Origin: Nectonema munidae
Lineage: Eukaryota; Nematomorpha; Nectonematoida; Nectonematidae
Reading direction: 5' to 3'
Assembly: GCA_030549495.1 (NCBI GenBank)
Contig: JAUIRK010000710.1
Location: forward strand, 1 to 64,000
Length of the DNA stretch: 64,000 bases
Positions within the stretch are counted from its first letter, which is position 1, and each line of letters starts with the position of its first letter. The position numbers and the translations under genes were made by a program. The notes under the pieces are model-generated. The model did not search any database. It was not told where the DNA came from and saw nothing but the letters and a program-made list of their open reading frames with translations. Below are positions 48,420 through 60,860 of this stretch, in pieces.

Positions 48420-50310
48420 TCAGAACTCGTTTCCTAAAACTCTCTTCAAATTAAATGATAACAAATGGAAGATTTTTAAAAATTTTATTTGATAAAAACT
48501 TATTCCCAAATCGCAATTCCAAAAAAACAAAAAAGAAATACAGGATAAAATTGTGATGCATTAACAATTCTATAAATCAAGAAGGAGACATATAAATTAA
48601 TACAGAAGATAAAAGAATTTAACCATTCATAATAATAATAATAATAATAGACAATTTTTGATTGATATAAGAAAAAAATGGGGACTTTAAAACAGGCATA
48701 AACATTGCACAAAAAATCTACTTTATTTCCAGTTGCTTTTTATTTTACGCGTATAAATTGATTATTTTTCAAATCATTTTTGCATTTTATGCTTTGTAGG
48801 GGTGATCTTTTAAAAGCTAAGTAATTTCACGTCCAAATGTTTTTACTAATAAATTTCATATTTGCAAACTTTGTACATTGGTAGCAATAGATGGACAAAA
48901 TGGTTCAATGCAAAATGATTATTGTGTGTATATAATAATTATAGGAAAAAGTAAAGGCAAGAACTAAACATCATGAAGGTGAGAAAACAGCTGATTTCAG
49001 GATCGTCGCTAGAATTGTGGGCTTTGGAAAGTGGATAGATAAAAACAATTTCAATAGCACACAAAGGATGTACAGAACACACATTAGATGACCTAAAAGA
49101 TTTTGAATACATGAATTTATTGCAGAAGTCTTTGCTAAAATTATTTCAGTTCATTAAAATTTGAGTAAAAATTTTTTTAATTAAAAGTCATTACAAAAAT
49201 ATGAAACCCAAAATATATTTAGCTCTTTCAAACCAAATGGGACATCAGTGGCTACATAAAAATTCATCGGAAAAGATTAATGGAGTTCCTTATAGCGTAA
49301 ACGACCAATCAATTCGCGCTACATTTGACTTCGAATATTTACACCAAGGAATGGAATGAAATGGGGATAAACATATGTTTGATGGGTAGAAATCCAACGT
49401 GGAGGCATGGGATTCTAACTATTTCGGATGAAATGGATAATCCATCGTAAAAGAAATGGAAATGGAGAATAGGATAAATGATTTTGCTGTATTTAAATAT
49501 TTTATATTGATACAATTTGAAAATATAAAATCACATTTATCATCAACACAGTTTATTTTGAATTTTTTACTCTTACAAACAAATAAATCAGCTTAACCAA
49601 TCAGCTTATCATCAGCTTAGTTTATATCAAATGACGTCTACTTTTTCTTGAATTAAATTAGTTAAAATTTAGTTTCAACAATAGATAACTAATATTTATA
49701 TATTGATTAGTATTCAAAGCATTGATTTTCAGGGTCCGACATCAGGAAGTTATAACAAAAGGCTCGTAATTATAAACTATTAACTGTTTGCAATGATGAA
49801 TCACATGCTTCTATCTTGATTAGTAAAGAGTTCTCTGAAATTTGTATGAAGAAATAATCCGAAAACACATTTCAAGGCAATTTATTTGAACATAACTCTT
49901 TAAAGACATCAACTTATGCTCTTTTCTTGAAAATATCGGAATAAAGTGTATGAATGAAGTTTTGGTGAAGTAATTCGTGATTCAACTAAATGCCAAAGCG
50001 AATTTCATAAAAAAGTTTTCAGAAATAAAAAGAAATGAGAATAAATGTAGATAAAATGGCACTGAGACTTGATAAAAAAAAGGTTGTAAAGAAAATAAAT
50101 TGAAAACGTTGAGTAAATCTTTTATTTAAAACAAAATACAAGCAATAATATTTCGGTCACTATGACCTTCTTCAGATATATTATATCAGTATGAGGATAA
50201 AATTAGTCTTTTTGGAAAAGTCCTAAAATAGGTCTTAAAATTTATGCTTAAAAATATTTTACGTAAAAATTTCAAAACTTCAAATCAAAACATGATAGGT
50301 TTGAAACGAT
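48420..50310. other. AT-rich sequence downstream of the Ly6 gene
   Basis: An (AAT)n run lies near 48632-48649. No gene or complete repeat is recognised. Confidence 0.5.
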
Positions 50311-50320
50311 GTTAAGCCTT

Positions 50321-50326
50321 TTTATT
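50321..50326 (-). terminator. Candidate polyadenylation signal of the Ly6-like gene
   Basis: AATAAA on the minus strand, about 290 bases after the stop. It is the first clear one downstream. Confidence 0.35.
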
Positions 50327-50614
50327 CAAAACCTTAGAATAGAAGGATCATGCTAAATACCTGTAAATAATTTTAAAAAATGATATTCAGTGGGTAAGTG
50401 TAATGAATGAGACACATGTAGCTGTTTGCCGTTTACTAATAAGCTTTTAATGTTTTATTTATAGAATCGAATCTTATTGCAGTCCGCTAAACCCTAGGTA
50501 AACTTGAAAGCTTCGCGCAACTCAAAATTGTTGCAGACCCATCTTCTAAGGCTCCTCAATACACGCGCTTCCCGGTCATTTGAAAAATAGCGCCTGGCAA
50601 AGAAACCAATCAAT

Positions 50615-50769
50615 TTAAATGCTTAAAAAACTTACGAGTTTGAGTAGAATACAAGTGGATGCTGTAGTCAACATGAAAATGCTAAAAAAGAATGACGACA
50701 AGGCTTTTGCTCCGGCACTTCCGGTCCCACTGTTTTCTTGACCTTGAACTGAGGACACACTCTCCGCAT
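50615..50769 (-). CDS. Ly6-like gene exon 4 (GPI signal)
   Basis: DAESVSSVQGQENSGTGSAG, then small residues and the hydrophobic SSFFFSIFMLTTASTCILL, then LVSFLSI and a stop. The small-residue stretch before it is the likely anchor site. Confidence 0.82.
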
Positions 50770-53700
50770 CTGAAAAATAAAGAAGGTGATAGGTGAGGTA
50801 GAGAAAAACCAAGTAAATCTTGTCAATAATTTTAATTGTTCTTCTCAGCTTCTAAACATGATCTACTTTATGAGTGTAACACATTATCTTACTAATTCCA
50901 AACGTATATTTCAACCATTTCCAGAAGATATAAAAAAAAAGATTAAAAAAAAGTTATTTTACACATAAATCCTAATCTTACGTGGACTGACCACATAAAT
51001 AATATTTCCAATATTAAAAGAGTCCAAGAAATTTTTACCAACTAAAACACTTTTATCGTTATAATGTACTTTTATATAATGTACTATTTTTGTTCCCCAC
51101 ATAACATACAGTTTATTTAACTTTGGCTTTTCGCCAACTGACAAATTACTTAAATTACAAAAACTGTCTCTACGCATTATAACACTAAAATGCCTTATTT
51201 TCTGATAATGCTATTTTTCAAGGTTTAAAAGATTTGTATGAATTTAAGTTGTCTTTGTTATACCTATGAATTTTATCGTGGATTCCCTTCTCCGTTAGTC
51301 AAAAGCTTAGCAGATTCTCCTTTTCTTTTTCATGTAAAGTCAAATATTGCACGAATGGCGATTTATAGACACTAAGGGTATCCACAATTTATTGCATCAA
51401 ATTATTGATATTAAAACAGTAAAAATGTCTCCCCCTTTTCTAACAAGCTCTGAATTTAAAGTTAGAAAAATTGAATCAAAGAGAAATCTTTCAAATGATA
51501 AAGCTGAGCTGAAAGATTACACATTCTTCAGAATTAAAGACTTTTTTAATCAACCTTTAAGGAATCTGCAGAGGAAAGTTTTGAGGAAGTGTTTATGGAA
51601 CTTAGATGCAATGAAGAATTCAAATTAAAGTTTGAAAGGGTGAAAGTTTTTAGCCATTTTTCACTTTACAGAGGGCGGCGTGTTTAAATTTTTTAGAATT
51701 TTAGACGTTGATTAAAACAAAAAGTTTGAGGAACCCTTGTGTAGAGAACTGTTTTTAAGCTTTTTCTACTCAATACCCTCTTAGACATTATTCTTTCAAA
51801 AAACATCCCTTTTCTACCTTAGAAGGCAGTTATCCTACAAAATATCATTTCTTCCACAACAACGAAATAAATTGCAAATTTTAGTACGCGCCCTTTATAT
51901 TTATTTGACATTTATCTTCCAAATGTTGAATTCAAGCTTTGATGTAAGTGAAATTCTATTTTCGCATTTATCTACACACCTTCTTTAATAAAGACTTCAC
52001 AGCACTAAATCCAAATTTTTATCAGTCCACATATGTGAAAAGAAATAAAAGAATCTTTGCCATTCCGAATAGGGAGTAGAGAAATAAATTTGCCTTTTTT
52101 TAAATCGAAAGTTCATAGTACCTCCCTTTATATCTCAACTGGGCATTTTCATTAATTTGTACTCGTAGAATTGGAATTTGCAGTTAAAACTGTCACTCTC
52201 GTCACGCGCTTGTATACATGAACAGTGGGGCCCAAGAAAATATTAAGCACTTCCGGAATCGACACTTTGCCCTAGAGCGTTGGTAGAGTAGTCTGTGCAA
52301 TCAAACATTTTCAGAGAAAAACTTTTGCTAGGTATAAAACAGCTGTAAGATATTGTAAACTTGATTGATCTGTCACTCACAGTGACAAAAAGTACGCTTT
52401 TTTCGTTGTATGCTTAATCTTGACCTACAATATCTATTTGCAGAAAACAAAGGGGAATGAGGACTAACCAGCTTCGCAGTGGTCTAGGACTTCTTCGTTG
52501 TTGCAGCCATCGGTGTCGCAGTTGGTGTAGCAGAGCGTCTTCAAATCGCCCCTCTCTTCTCCCTTGACACAGCCATCCGTCAGATTGGCAGGACTACAAC
52601 TTCGCGTGAAACTCAACAGGTTGTCTAAATGTTTTGAGACGAGAAGTAAAATAAATACTACGCTAAGACAGGCAAATAGAGTAATAAAGAAAGATGAATT
52701 ATTATCATCATCTTATTCATATCCCCATGTACATTCATTCTCATACAATATGACAAGAGGTACTATTAAAAACACAAATAACTTTTATCAACAAAATTAC
52801 AATCATTTACTTACTTATAAGCTTTATTATTATAATGAGAAAATTTAAGGAAAGTGTAAAAACATTGTGGACGACTTTTATTCAAGATAATCTGATAAAA
52901 AACGAAAACATTAAAATAAAACGAAGATTTAACGATAAAGAGGCTAAAAATTTTAATTCTGTAATAAAAGTTTAAATTATATTCAGCAGATAAAATAAGA
53001 ATTTTTATTAATTTAACTCCTTCGGTTACAGTAATCAATCAATGGAGATAACTCATTTAAACTTTAACTTATAGAGAATACTTCATATATTGCTTTTTTT
53101 AGTACTATAAAAATATTTTTTTCGCTGAAAAATTGTGGACTCTTGTTCAAATTACTGGCTACATTACTGCCTCTGATCGGCTAGTTAAGTTTTTGTTAGG
53201 TAGGCTTAAATTCGGATTGATTTTTATTACTTTATCAAATAAACAGGAAATTGATTTAAAAATATTCATTTTAAATATTCATTAAAAGACTTAGCCTTAA
53301 AAAACAAGAAAGGTAATATGGAAGTCTGCTGCTTACATCCCAAATAAGTCCTTTAAATAATATTTCCTTCAATTGACCCCTGTTCTGACATCGTCCTTAT
53401 GACACTTCTTGATGTTTGATCATACCTCGTTATCTCACGTTACCGCATGATGTAAGAAGCTCTGTATTGCTTGGAAGTCAACCAACATAGAGATTGATAC
53501 CATATGGCGGAGTAAGGCCCCATTTTGTTGGAGCTGTGAAAAAAACGATACTTCCAACGAAGACAAGTAAGGTTGGATGGTTGTTGGATTAATTCTTTTT
53601 AATATTGCTCCAACAAATTTTTATCGCGTCGACTTCGGTATATTGCAGGATTCATCAGAGAAAAAGACTTTTCATCGGTTGCCAAAGTCGCTTCATAATT

Positions 53701-55606
53701 GGTATTTGCCGGAACTTTTTTGTGTTTCAGAAAAATTTACTTACTCTTGTTCACTTTGGTAATTCCTTAAGACACACCAGTTATTTCATGAAATGCCTAG
53801 GAACTACTTGAAATGCCTAGTAATTTTGGTGAATTTATCAAATTGGTAAGTGAAGCAGTGATTTCGTGGATGCTCTGAATTACATGAAATACTTCGTTTC
53901 ACAACTTAACTGCAACACACACACGGCAAAATACGGTATCTTAATAAATGATTAATAGGAAGAATAAATCCCTACTCTTGTTATCGACTTCTTTGACTGT
54001 GATGCAGTACTTGAACATTTTGCGTGGACATTCACTCGGAGCAGGGGGATTGCATTTGCAAAAAGCGTCAAAATCTGTATTGCATTGAACACACTTCAGA
54101 GCATCTTAAAAAGAAAACACACTATCTCAAGCATAAATGCAACGCAACTTTAGCCACATTGCACTGCTTCTGAAACTCTCAATTACACGTTAGGAATATG
54201 CATGCGAATTTGGCGAACTTTTCAAATTATCACCCGAAAAAAAGGATTCCCCCGTGAGGACCAGTGAGACAACAGTGTCCCTCCCAAGAATGAAGCAATT
54301 GAAAGAGAAAGTAAAGACGCTTAGTCCTCGATATTCTGGTCCACAAGAAATTAATTGGCGTAGAAGCTACCTCCCCTGTTGATTTGAAAGAAAATCGTAT
54401 TCTTTGAATTAATAAGAGGCTTTTTATGAATATTCATTGAAAATGCTATTATAATAAAGTATAAAAGAGTGCGATAAAATAATGCATATTCACTCAGTGA
54501 AACAAAACTCTTTTCCTAGAACTTTTTTTTCACTTGAGGTTTTGGATCGAATAATCGTATTTATTTTTGTATACAATTACACAAAAAGTGGGGAATTTTA
54601 CATCCAGGAAAATTTGGATAGACTCTTCGCTTTCTGGGCGAGTTTTCTTCTTTTTTATACGTTTATTCAAGCTCAGACTTTGTTCCCAAAAGTAGGTTGA
54701 ATGGAAATGAAGCAACTTTAGCTCTAGGATCCACACACTCATCATGCAACGATTTCAAATTGAATGAGTACTCCATGAATTGAATGCCAGTGAAGGTTTA
54801 ATGTAAACAATGCGCTTAACACCGAATGAATTACAAAAAGATGTAATGTGTGGTAGGAGGTGTGTGCAGAATGTCGTTGAGAATTTTGCGGAAAAAAACG
54901 AAATGCGTCGACGGAAAAATGGAATAAATATAAAAGAAGGTTTAAAAGTTCAGTTAAATCGTATTTGATTATTTAGATATAGTTGGGGAATCGGGTCTGA
55001 ATCTAGAGTTGGTAGAGCGCATTTTTTAAAGACGGAGTCTGAGTAGTATCTTTCAAAGACTCCAACTTCAGTCTAGACTTCAGTCTTATATTTGATATAA
55101 GAGTAATCAAAATTTGATTTTACATAAGTTTTGAGGAATTTTTTGATCAAGAAAAACCACCACGCAAAACGATTTCTCTACGATGAACAAATCTAATGAA
55201 AAATTTTAAAATTCATAAGTAAGACTTGATTTAAGTGTTTTCTGAAAAAAAAGTTAATTGATGTTGCAAAATTTAACACCAATTTTCGAATTTTTAAGTA
55301 AAAAAGAATGGGTCGTGTAGCCTACTTTGCAAATAGATATAAAAAGCTAATACTAGAATGAATGAGAAATATTCATTTGTAGTAAATCGATCAAATACCC
55401 AGAGCCAGCCTAGCATTTACCTAGTTTGCCATTGTTTGCAAGAATGAATCTAGCATCTTAGAATAAGGTTTCAAAAATGCTATATACTGGTAAAATTTAC
55501 GATGAAGTTAAGTCAACATTTAAAATAAATGAATTTAAATGGCATTCTTACCAGCGCGATTTGCAAGGAGAGAAAGAAAAATAGAAATCAATAGAAATTC
55601 TTTCAT
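50615..55606 (-). CDS. Ly6/uPAR-type (three-finger) protein, secreted, probably GPI-anchored
   Basis: Four exons (55606-55552, 54104-53976, 52624-52469, 50769-50615) join in phase to 164 codons and a stop. The start gives a signal peptide, MKEFLLISIFLSLLANRA, followed at once by DALKCVQCNTDF, the LxCxxC opening of the Ly6 fold. The mature domain has about 11 cysteines and closes with TLCYTNCDTDGCNNEEV, the CN-type Ly6 end. An N-glycosylation site (NLT) lies in exon 3. The tail NSGTGSAGAKALSS followed by a 20-residue hydrophobic stretch and almost no polar end is a typical GPI-anchor signal. Such proteins act outside the cell as receptor partners or modulators of channels and receptors; which partner cannot be told. 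A GTAAGT at 50633 could give an alternative 3' end. Confidence 0.87.
50964..51410 (+). mobile_element. LINE fragment (jockey/CR1-like C-terminus)
   Basis: The plus strand reads NPNLTWTDHINNISN, then after stops GLKDLYEF-like text and YEFYRGFPSPLVKSL, and HVKSNIARMAIYRH. These follow the order of the region C-terminal to the reverse transcriptase in jockey/CR1-type LINEs. It has many stops. It lies in the Ly6 gene intron between exons 3 and 4, on the opposite strand. Confidence 0.65.
52469..52624 (-). CDS. Ly6-like gene exon 3
   Basis: NLLSFTRSCSPANLTDGCVK to LCYTNCDTDGCNNEEVLDHC. It holds the conserved C-terminal cysteine cluster and CNN motif. It has higher GC than its surroundings, as expected of a coding exon. 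Confidence 0.9.
53976..54104 (-). CDS. Ly6-like gene exon 2
   Basis: DALKCVQCNTDFDAFCKCNP then SECPRKMFKYCITVKEVDNK, with six cysteines. The acceptor TTTTTAAG is preceded by pyrimidines; the donor is GTAGGG. Confidence 0.87.
55552..55606 (-). CDS. Ly6-like gene exon 1 (signal peptide)
   Basis: It starts at the ATG of CCAAATGAAAG and ends GCTG then GTAAGA in phase 1, encoding MKEFLLISIFLSLLANRA. There is no other ATG in the inferred 5' UTR after the TATA box. Confidence 0.85.
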
Positions 55607-55754
55607 TTGGAAGAGTGATCTTTCAATGAAAAATTCTCAAGAAAGATGAGGACTAGGAATTGCTTTAGCAAAAAGGACAAATACTTCTTTATGATACTCG
55701 TTTAACTTGAATTCTAAAATAGCATCAAGGTAAGCTCAAAAGAAGGTGGAAACA

Positions 55755-55760
55755 TTTATA
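55755..55760 (-). promoter_or_regulatory. TATA box of the Ly6-like gene
   Basis: TATAAA within GGCTATAAATG on the minus strand, about 150 bases before the start codon. Transcription would then start near 55730, with a 5' UTR of about 120 bases. Confidence 0.6.
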
Positions 55761-55799
55761 GCCTAGCACAGCATATTTATTGTTGACAAATTTATTGCA

Positions 55800-56590
55800 C
55801 AAAATGGCCAAGTTATTCCCTATTACCGGGAAAATTATTTAAATTTTGTTGCATAAAAAATCTGCTCTTATCCTTTCAGGCACAATGGGTGAATAGCAGT
55901 GTTGCAAAAAATGAAAATCGTCCAGATTTAACAATATTATTTTTTTAATTATTTTTTAAGACTATGATATCAACGGTTTATTTTAAAGATGTCAAAAAAA
56001 CAATTAATTTAATTAATTTGTTTGAAATTTTTTGTTCAGAAAAAAATTAAGTAAAATGTGAAAATATAAAATAAAATGGCCTAAAATCAAAATAAGTAAA
56101 ATAAATGTAAAAAATATAAGTCAAAAATTTATGAAATTTGAAGAAAAATAATCAAGCAAAAAAACATCCTCAATTTTTTAAAAATTATAATCAGAAACAT
56201 GGAAATTCCTAGAATTGTGTCATAAGGTTTTTTTTTTAAAAATCGAAAATTAGATCCGAATCAAATGAGACGGAGAGAAGCACACAAATCAGTTTCTCTC
56301 AGTAATTGTAGAGCTGGAAGCAGCTTCGTAAAAATTAAAATAAAAAACTTGAAAGTACCTTCTCTACCGACGTAACCCTATTAAATCACAATCAGCATGC
56401 AGAAAAGAAACCATGGGTAGAGGATTTTTCATTCCTACAACCAGAAGTCATGTACCCTTGACCTTTAGTGTTTGACAGCTATGACAAACAACTATATCGC
56501 CTGTAAATATCTAAAATGGTATTTCCAGAATCAGAATAAAAAATAAAAAGAATCATAATCATTATCCTGGTGTGTATACATACATAGGCC
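55800..56590. other. Intergenic AT-rich sequence, nothing recognised
   Basis: Upstream of the Ly6-like promoter. No gene or repeat is seen. Confidence 0.5.
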
Positions 56591-56596
56591 AGCAGT

Positions 56597-56690
56597 AACG
56601 TGATTGTATCGAACAATGAGGAAAGCAGGCTGGATGCGGCATCGAAGTCAAGACCTTGAGTTATCGAATCAAGCACCTAACCAACAAACA
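56597..56690 (-). mobile_element. tRNA-derived SINE, family A, copy 5 (partial)
   Basis: It keeps the 5' half, with TTGGTTAGGTGCTTG, the degenerate box B (TTCGATGCC) and the CATTGTTCGATAC segment, but lacks the GGCGCAATTG body. Confidence 0.7.
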
Positions 56691-56699
56691 GTAAGTACT

Positions 56700-58360
56700 A
56701 AGTAGCTACAATCTATATAGTTAAACAATTTGCAAGTCAGTTATTGAATAAGTTGTAAAAAATTCAAAAATAGTTGATAAACTAGCATGGCAAAGATACA
56801 CTAATCTACATTTTGGAAAGAAAAAGGAGGGCGGGTGGGGGGAGAGATTCTCAGAGAGCATTCATATTTTTTCATTTCTGCTCAATGCAGTAGTTCATTG
56901 TCTCACGACTTGGGTGTCCAAATGATGAATGATAGCGTAAGAACTTACCATCCCAATTCCCACTAAAAACGAAAGTTGGAATAGAGTTAATAGCTTCGAA
57001 AATGAAATGTAGGTGGTTCTGCCGTGAGCGCTAAAATTTTTGCAGGGGTGCAACCTTGAAAAAATAAAGGTATACAATGGTAGTACAGCTGCGAAAGATT
57101 GTAACGAAGTCCAACTGCGCAAGGCGTGAAATTGGCTTATGAAATAAACGAGTTTTTAATTTGATCATTCACTCTCTCTCTCTATCTCACACACTCACAA
57201 CAAATCCAAAAACACGCAAAGTAGAGAAGCATGGGATGAATGAGTGAAAAGCTACATTCAAATTGGGATTGAATGAGAATGAGGAATTGATGAGGGAAGA
57301 AGCCTTCTCACAGCCAGAAATCATATATCTATTGCAAACGCTACAAATTCACTTTCGATTTCTCAATAACATTTTCAGGAGAGTAAAGATTATTGATTGG
57401 TGAATTCCTTTGTCAATCATCGACTCAATCATAAAGGACCATCAAGGGACTGTACTTTGAAGGTGAGTCTTGTCTCTCTGAAGAGATAGATAATCCGCCG
57501 TCCGAGCCACAAAAAAAATATTCATAATAAAGACTTGCACGCACGGGTTTGTTATCGAAAAATGACGCCAAATTACGCGTTATGAAATTTCGGATTTTGG
57601 TTGAGAACTTGAAAAGTAAATGAAATAGAGATTGCAGTCCTTGATTTAGTTCATTTTTGTCAAATAGTGAAACTTTTTTAAATTTGGAAATTTTAAAAAA
57701 AAAATCACAATAAGTAAAATGAATGGGCCTCCTAGCGTAAGACACTTCGAGATTAAATAAGCGAGCTAAAAGTTTTTTAGGAGAAACCAAACGAATACGC
57801 GTGTGTTTTAAATATTAAAAGAAAGGGAAGGGCGGGTCTTGGTAGATTTTAGGGGTATGCGCCTCAAATTATGGGCCTGTACAAATATATTATTCGTATA
57901 TTAAAAAATATTTTCGAGGAAAAAGAAACAAACATGGATATTCTATTCACACCCGTCCACCCAGCATTTTTCGTAAAGCGACATCTACGTGATTTTCTTA
58001 CGGATAAATCGCGCCAAAATTGCAGATTAAAAAACACTCACGCGCTTCGCAAGCAACAAATTATTTACAGAAATTTTGAGAGGATAGGATTCGAAGTGGG
58101 TTAAAATAATTTTTGAAGCATTTTGAATAAAGAAAAAATAGTTTAATTTATGTAAGGATATGGAGTGCCCTTACTTTAGCCAAAGTCGGACGCGGAGAGA
58201 TGAGGAGTCGGGAGACGAATTTTTTAAGTAATAGAGGAGGGAGGGAGGATCTTTTTCCTCCAACTACCCGGCCCTCATCCACAATAAAACAACGACCGAA
58301 TCAAACGACAATCCGCTCAGTGCTAAGAAAAATTGATAGAATCAATAGATTACATTTACT
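56700..58360. other. Intergenic sequence, nothing firm
   Basis: A (CT)n run lies near 57170-57185. The frames 57425-57790 (minus), 57871-58104 and 58200-58490 (plus) carry no recognisable motif. Confidence 0.45.
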
Positions 58361-58366
58361 CATATT

Positions 58367-58426
58367 AAAAATAGAGTACTTTTTGTGGCAAACAAAACAC
58401 TATGAGAATGTGAGTACTCTATTTTT
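58367..58426. repeat. Perfect 14-bp inverted repeat with 32-base loop
   Basis: AAAAATAGAGTACT at 58367-58380 and its exact reverse complement AGTACTCTATTTTT at 58413-58426. Confidence 0.9.
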
Positions 58427-59489
58427 CTCAAGAAAAGAGTCCCAGTGGAGCCCCCTCCCCATTTGGCTAAGCCACTGCCCGTATAAATAACCCTTGTCGA
58501 AACGCTCAGTAAAAAATTGGTCAATAATATTTTGGGATTTGGTAAACACCAATTCTGAGTGGCAAATCTTTTATGGTTAATGTCATGAATTCACCTTGAA
58601 CTGAGTTAGGATTTCAAAATTAAAAAAAAACACCACTTACATGAGGAACAAGGAATATCTAGCGTTATTTTAAAAATGGCCAGAACAATCTAAAATTTGC
58701 TTAGTTAAGAAAAACGAATGTCCTTTAACAACACCTTTGGCAAAATGAGAGCGACTAAACACCAGCTGTCAAAACTTTGGATTATAATTAAGATGAAAAT
58801 AAATGGATGTGAAATTATTAAAAAACCAATCACCACCACTGATCAATTATTACAGCCATTCACAAAGCATTATAATCGCGGCTTGACGGCAGTGTCAATT
58901 TAAACGAGAGAAAAAGAATATTCTTGTTTATAACAAACACTCTGGAAAATGATGATGCTGATGCTGATGAGTTGATGATATTAGAGAAGAGAAGGAAATC
59001 TGTTTTTAAGAGAACAAGGTGAGAGGAGAGGAGGGAAGGCTTTGAAAAAAACATTTATAAACGTGGTATTTAAAAATGTATGATGCATGGCATGTACGTA
59101 CACACACATTAGGCTTTGTCGCACAAAGATAGAATTCAAAAATTCTATGAATAATACACCACCACCACACCGACTACATTTAATATCGGCGGTGTGGAGA
59201 CACACGACGTAATGTGTTAATGAAAAAAACAGTAAATTTTCCTTCTTCAAGGCCAAAAAAAGACGCGATGCTGTTATCAACTAATAAAGATGTGAAACAA
59301 GGAAAATGCAAAATCATATGAGCAAACGCTTGATCACGCACGATTCCATGCTTTTATGTCCCTGGTAAGAAAATGAGAGGAATGGCGAATTCTGATAGCG
59401 ATTAGTTAGGAAGAAAAACAAAATGGCCGTCACTTTGACGGCTTTCGAGTGTGCGCAGCTTAAAATCGTTCCTAGTCAAAATCCCCTTT

Positions 59490-59711
59490 GGTAATGTTTT
59501 ACTTTACGGCTCCTTCAATCAAATTTTTTAATTTGTTTCAATTTTTTTAAAATTTATTGAGTTTGTTTATGTAAAAAATCTAGAATCTTTAGTAATATAA
59601 TATCAATGGAATAAACTACTTTGAAAAATGTATAGTTTGATTGACATCACAACAATGAATAATTGCTTGAAAAAATTTTTGATTGACAGAACCGTAAAGT
59701 AAAACATCACC
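59490..59711. mobile_element. 222-bp MITE with long inverted repeats and 8-bp target duplication
   Basis: The left arm GGTAATGTTTTACTTTACGG and the right arm (reverse strand) GGTGATGTTTTACTTTACGG extend to about 40 bases of good pairing (…TCAATCAAA). Flanks TCCCCTTT (59482-59489) and TCCCATTT (59712-59719) match at 7 of 8. An 8-bp duplication points to the hAT group. It is non-coding. Confidence 0.85.
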
Positions 59712-60860
59712 TCCCATTTACCTAAATCTGCAACACGAAAACCAAAATTCCCGAAAATTTACGTCACTGCTACCTTGGTTGTCGATAATTTTGGTTGCGG
59801 AGATTTTAGTTTTCAGGAAGTTTGACTAGATACCGCTTAAAATCTCTTTGAAAGAGTGGACTGAAGGTTATTACTGCAACGAATTTCTAAGTTATTAACA
59901 CGATTAGTCAATCGATTGATTCATCCCCCCACTTCCACAATCCAATTTGAAAGGATGGATACTCAGGCACTTTGTTTAGCCGGCTTGGAAACGGCTCTAT
60001 AGCCGCATTACAGCAAAAGCTCTGTAAACATAGACTTTGTAATATTTACAAGATGAGGAATTTGGTAATTGCGAAGACCTCACGAGTAGAAGGCTATTAA
60101 AATTACTATGAGAGCATATAAAATGCTGTGAATGTCGGTGATGATATGAAGAATAATCTTCTTTTGCGTTGCCAAATTATGCCCGAAGTTTTGCAAAGCG
60201 GGTTCGTTGTATATATGACTATGATTCACGTTGTCATCAAGAAAATTGGAACCTGGAAGTGCATTTGTGAGACGCACCCTTAAATTCCGGTTCGGGCCAT
60301 TTTTGAAACCTCATTAAATGGGCTGTCTTGAAAAAGCGCTGGGGATGTTGTTCTTAAAAAAAACCCCGGTCTCAAAAAAGCGCCTGCGTGCGATAATGGA
60401 AGTATATAATATATACATATAGACATGCATAAATGCTTGTATCCAGCAAGCTGGTCGACATAGAGTAACACGCTTGAGTGTAAATGAACATTTTTAAACT
60501 GGCCTCTAAAGGTCCAATACGGCAATCTGAGGTAGTAAAAATTGTGGCCACGCTAGTGGTAATCCAATTTCTGCAAATTATAAAAAAAAATTGGTCGTTG
60601 AAAAATGTTACATATAGTTAGTGTCTTCATCCCCAAATTATAATTTCTTTAGGTCCTTTGATTTACAAATTATCATAACTAATGAAATATTTTTTTATTT
60701 TTAAAAAAACTCCATTTTTTAAGTTTTACAACTAACTATTTAACAAATCTACTTAAGTCAATAAGTTATTTGTTTAGTCAGTGTCAGTTTTGAAAGAATT
60801 CGTGTGGGTTAGGGAAAATAACAAAAAGTAGATGAGCAAATGTGGATTTATCGGTTAGAT

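Noticed and set aside
51347-51628. 93-codon frame after the LINE fragment, with a hAT-like TTTGAGGAACCC end at about 51725
   Set aside because: No transposase block could be recognised and no partner end was found.
57425-57790. 121-codon minus-strand frame
   Set aside because: No signature, no good splice or start context, and no support from neighbours.
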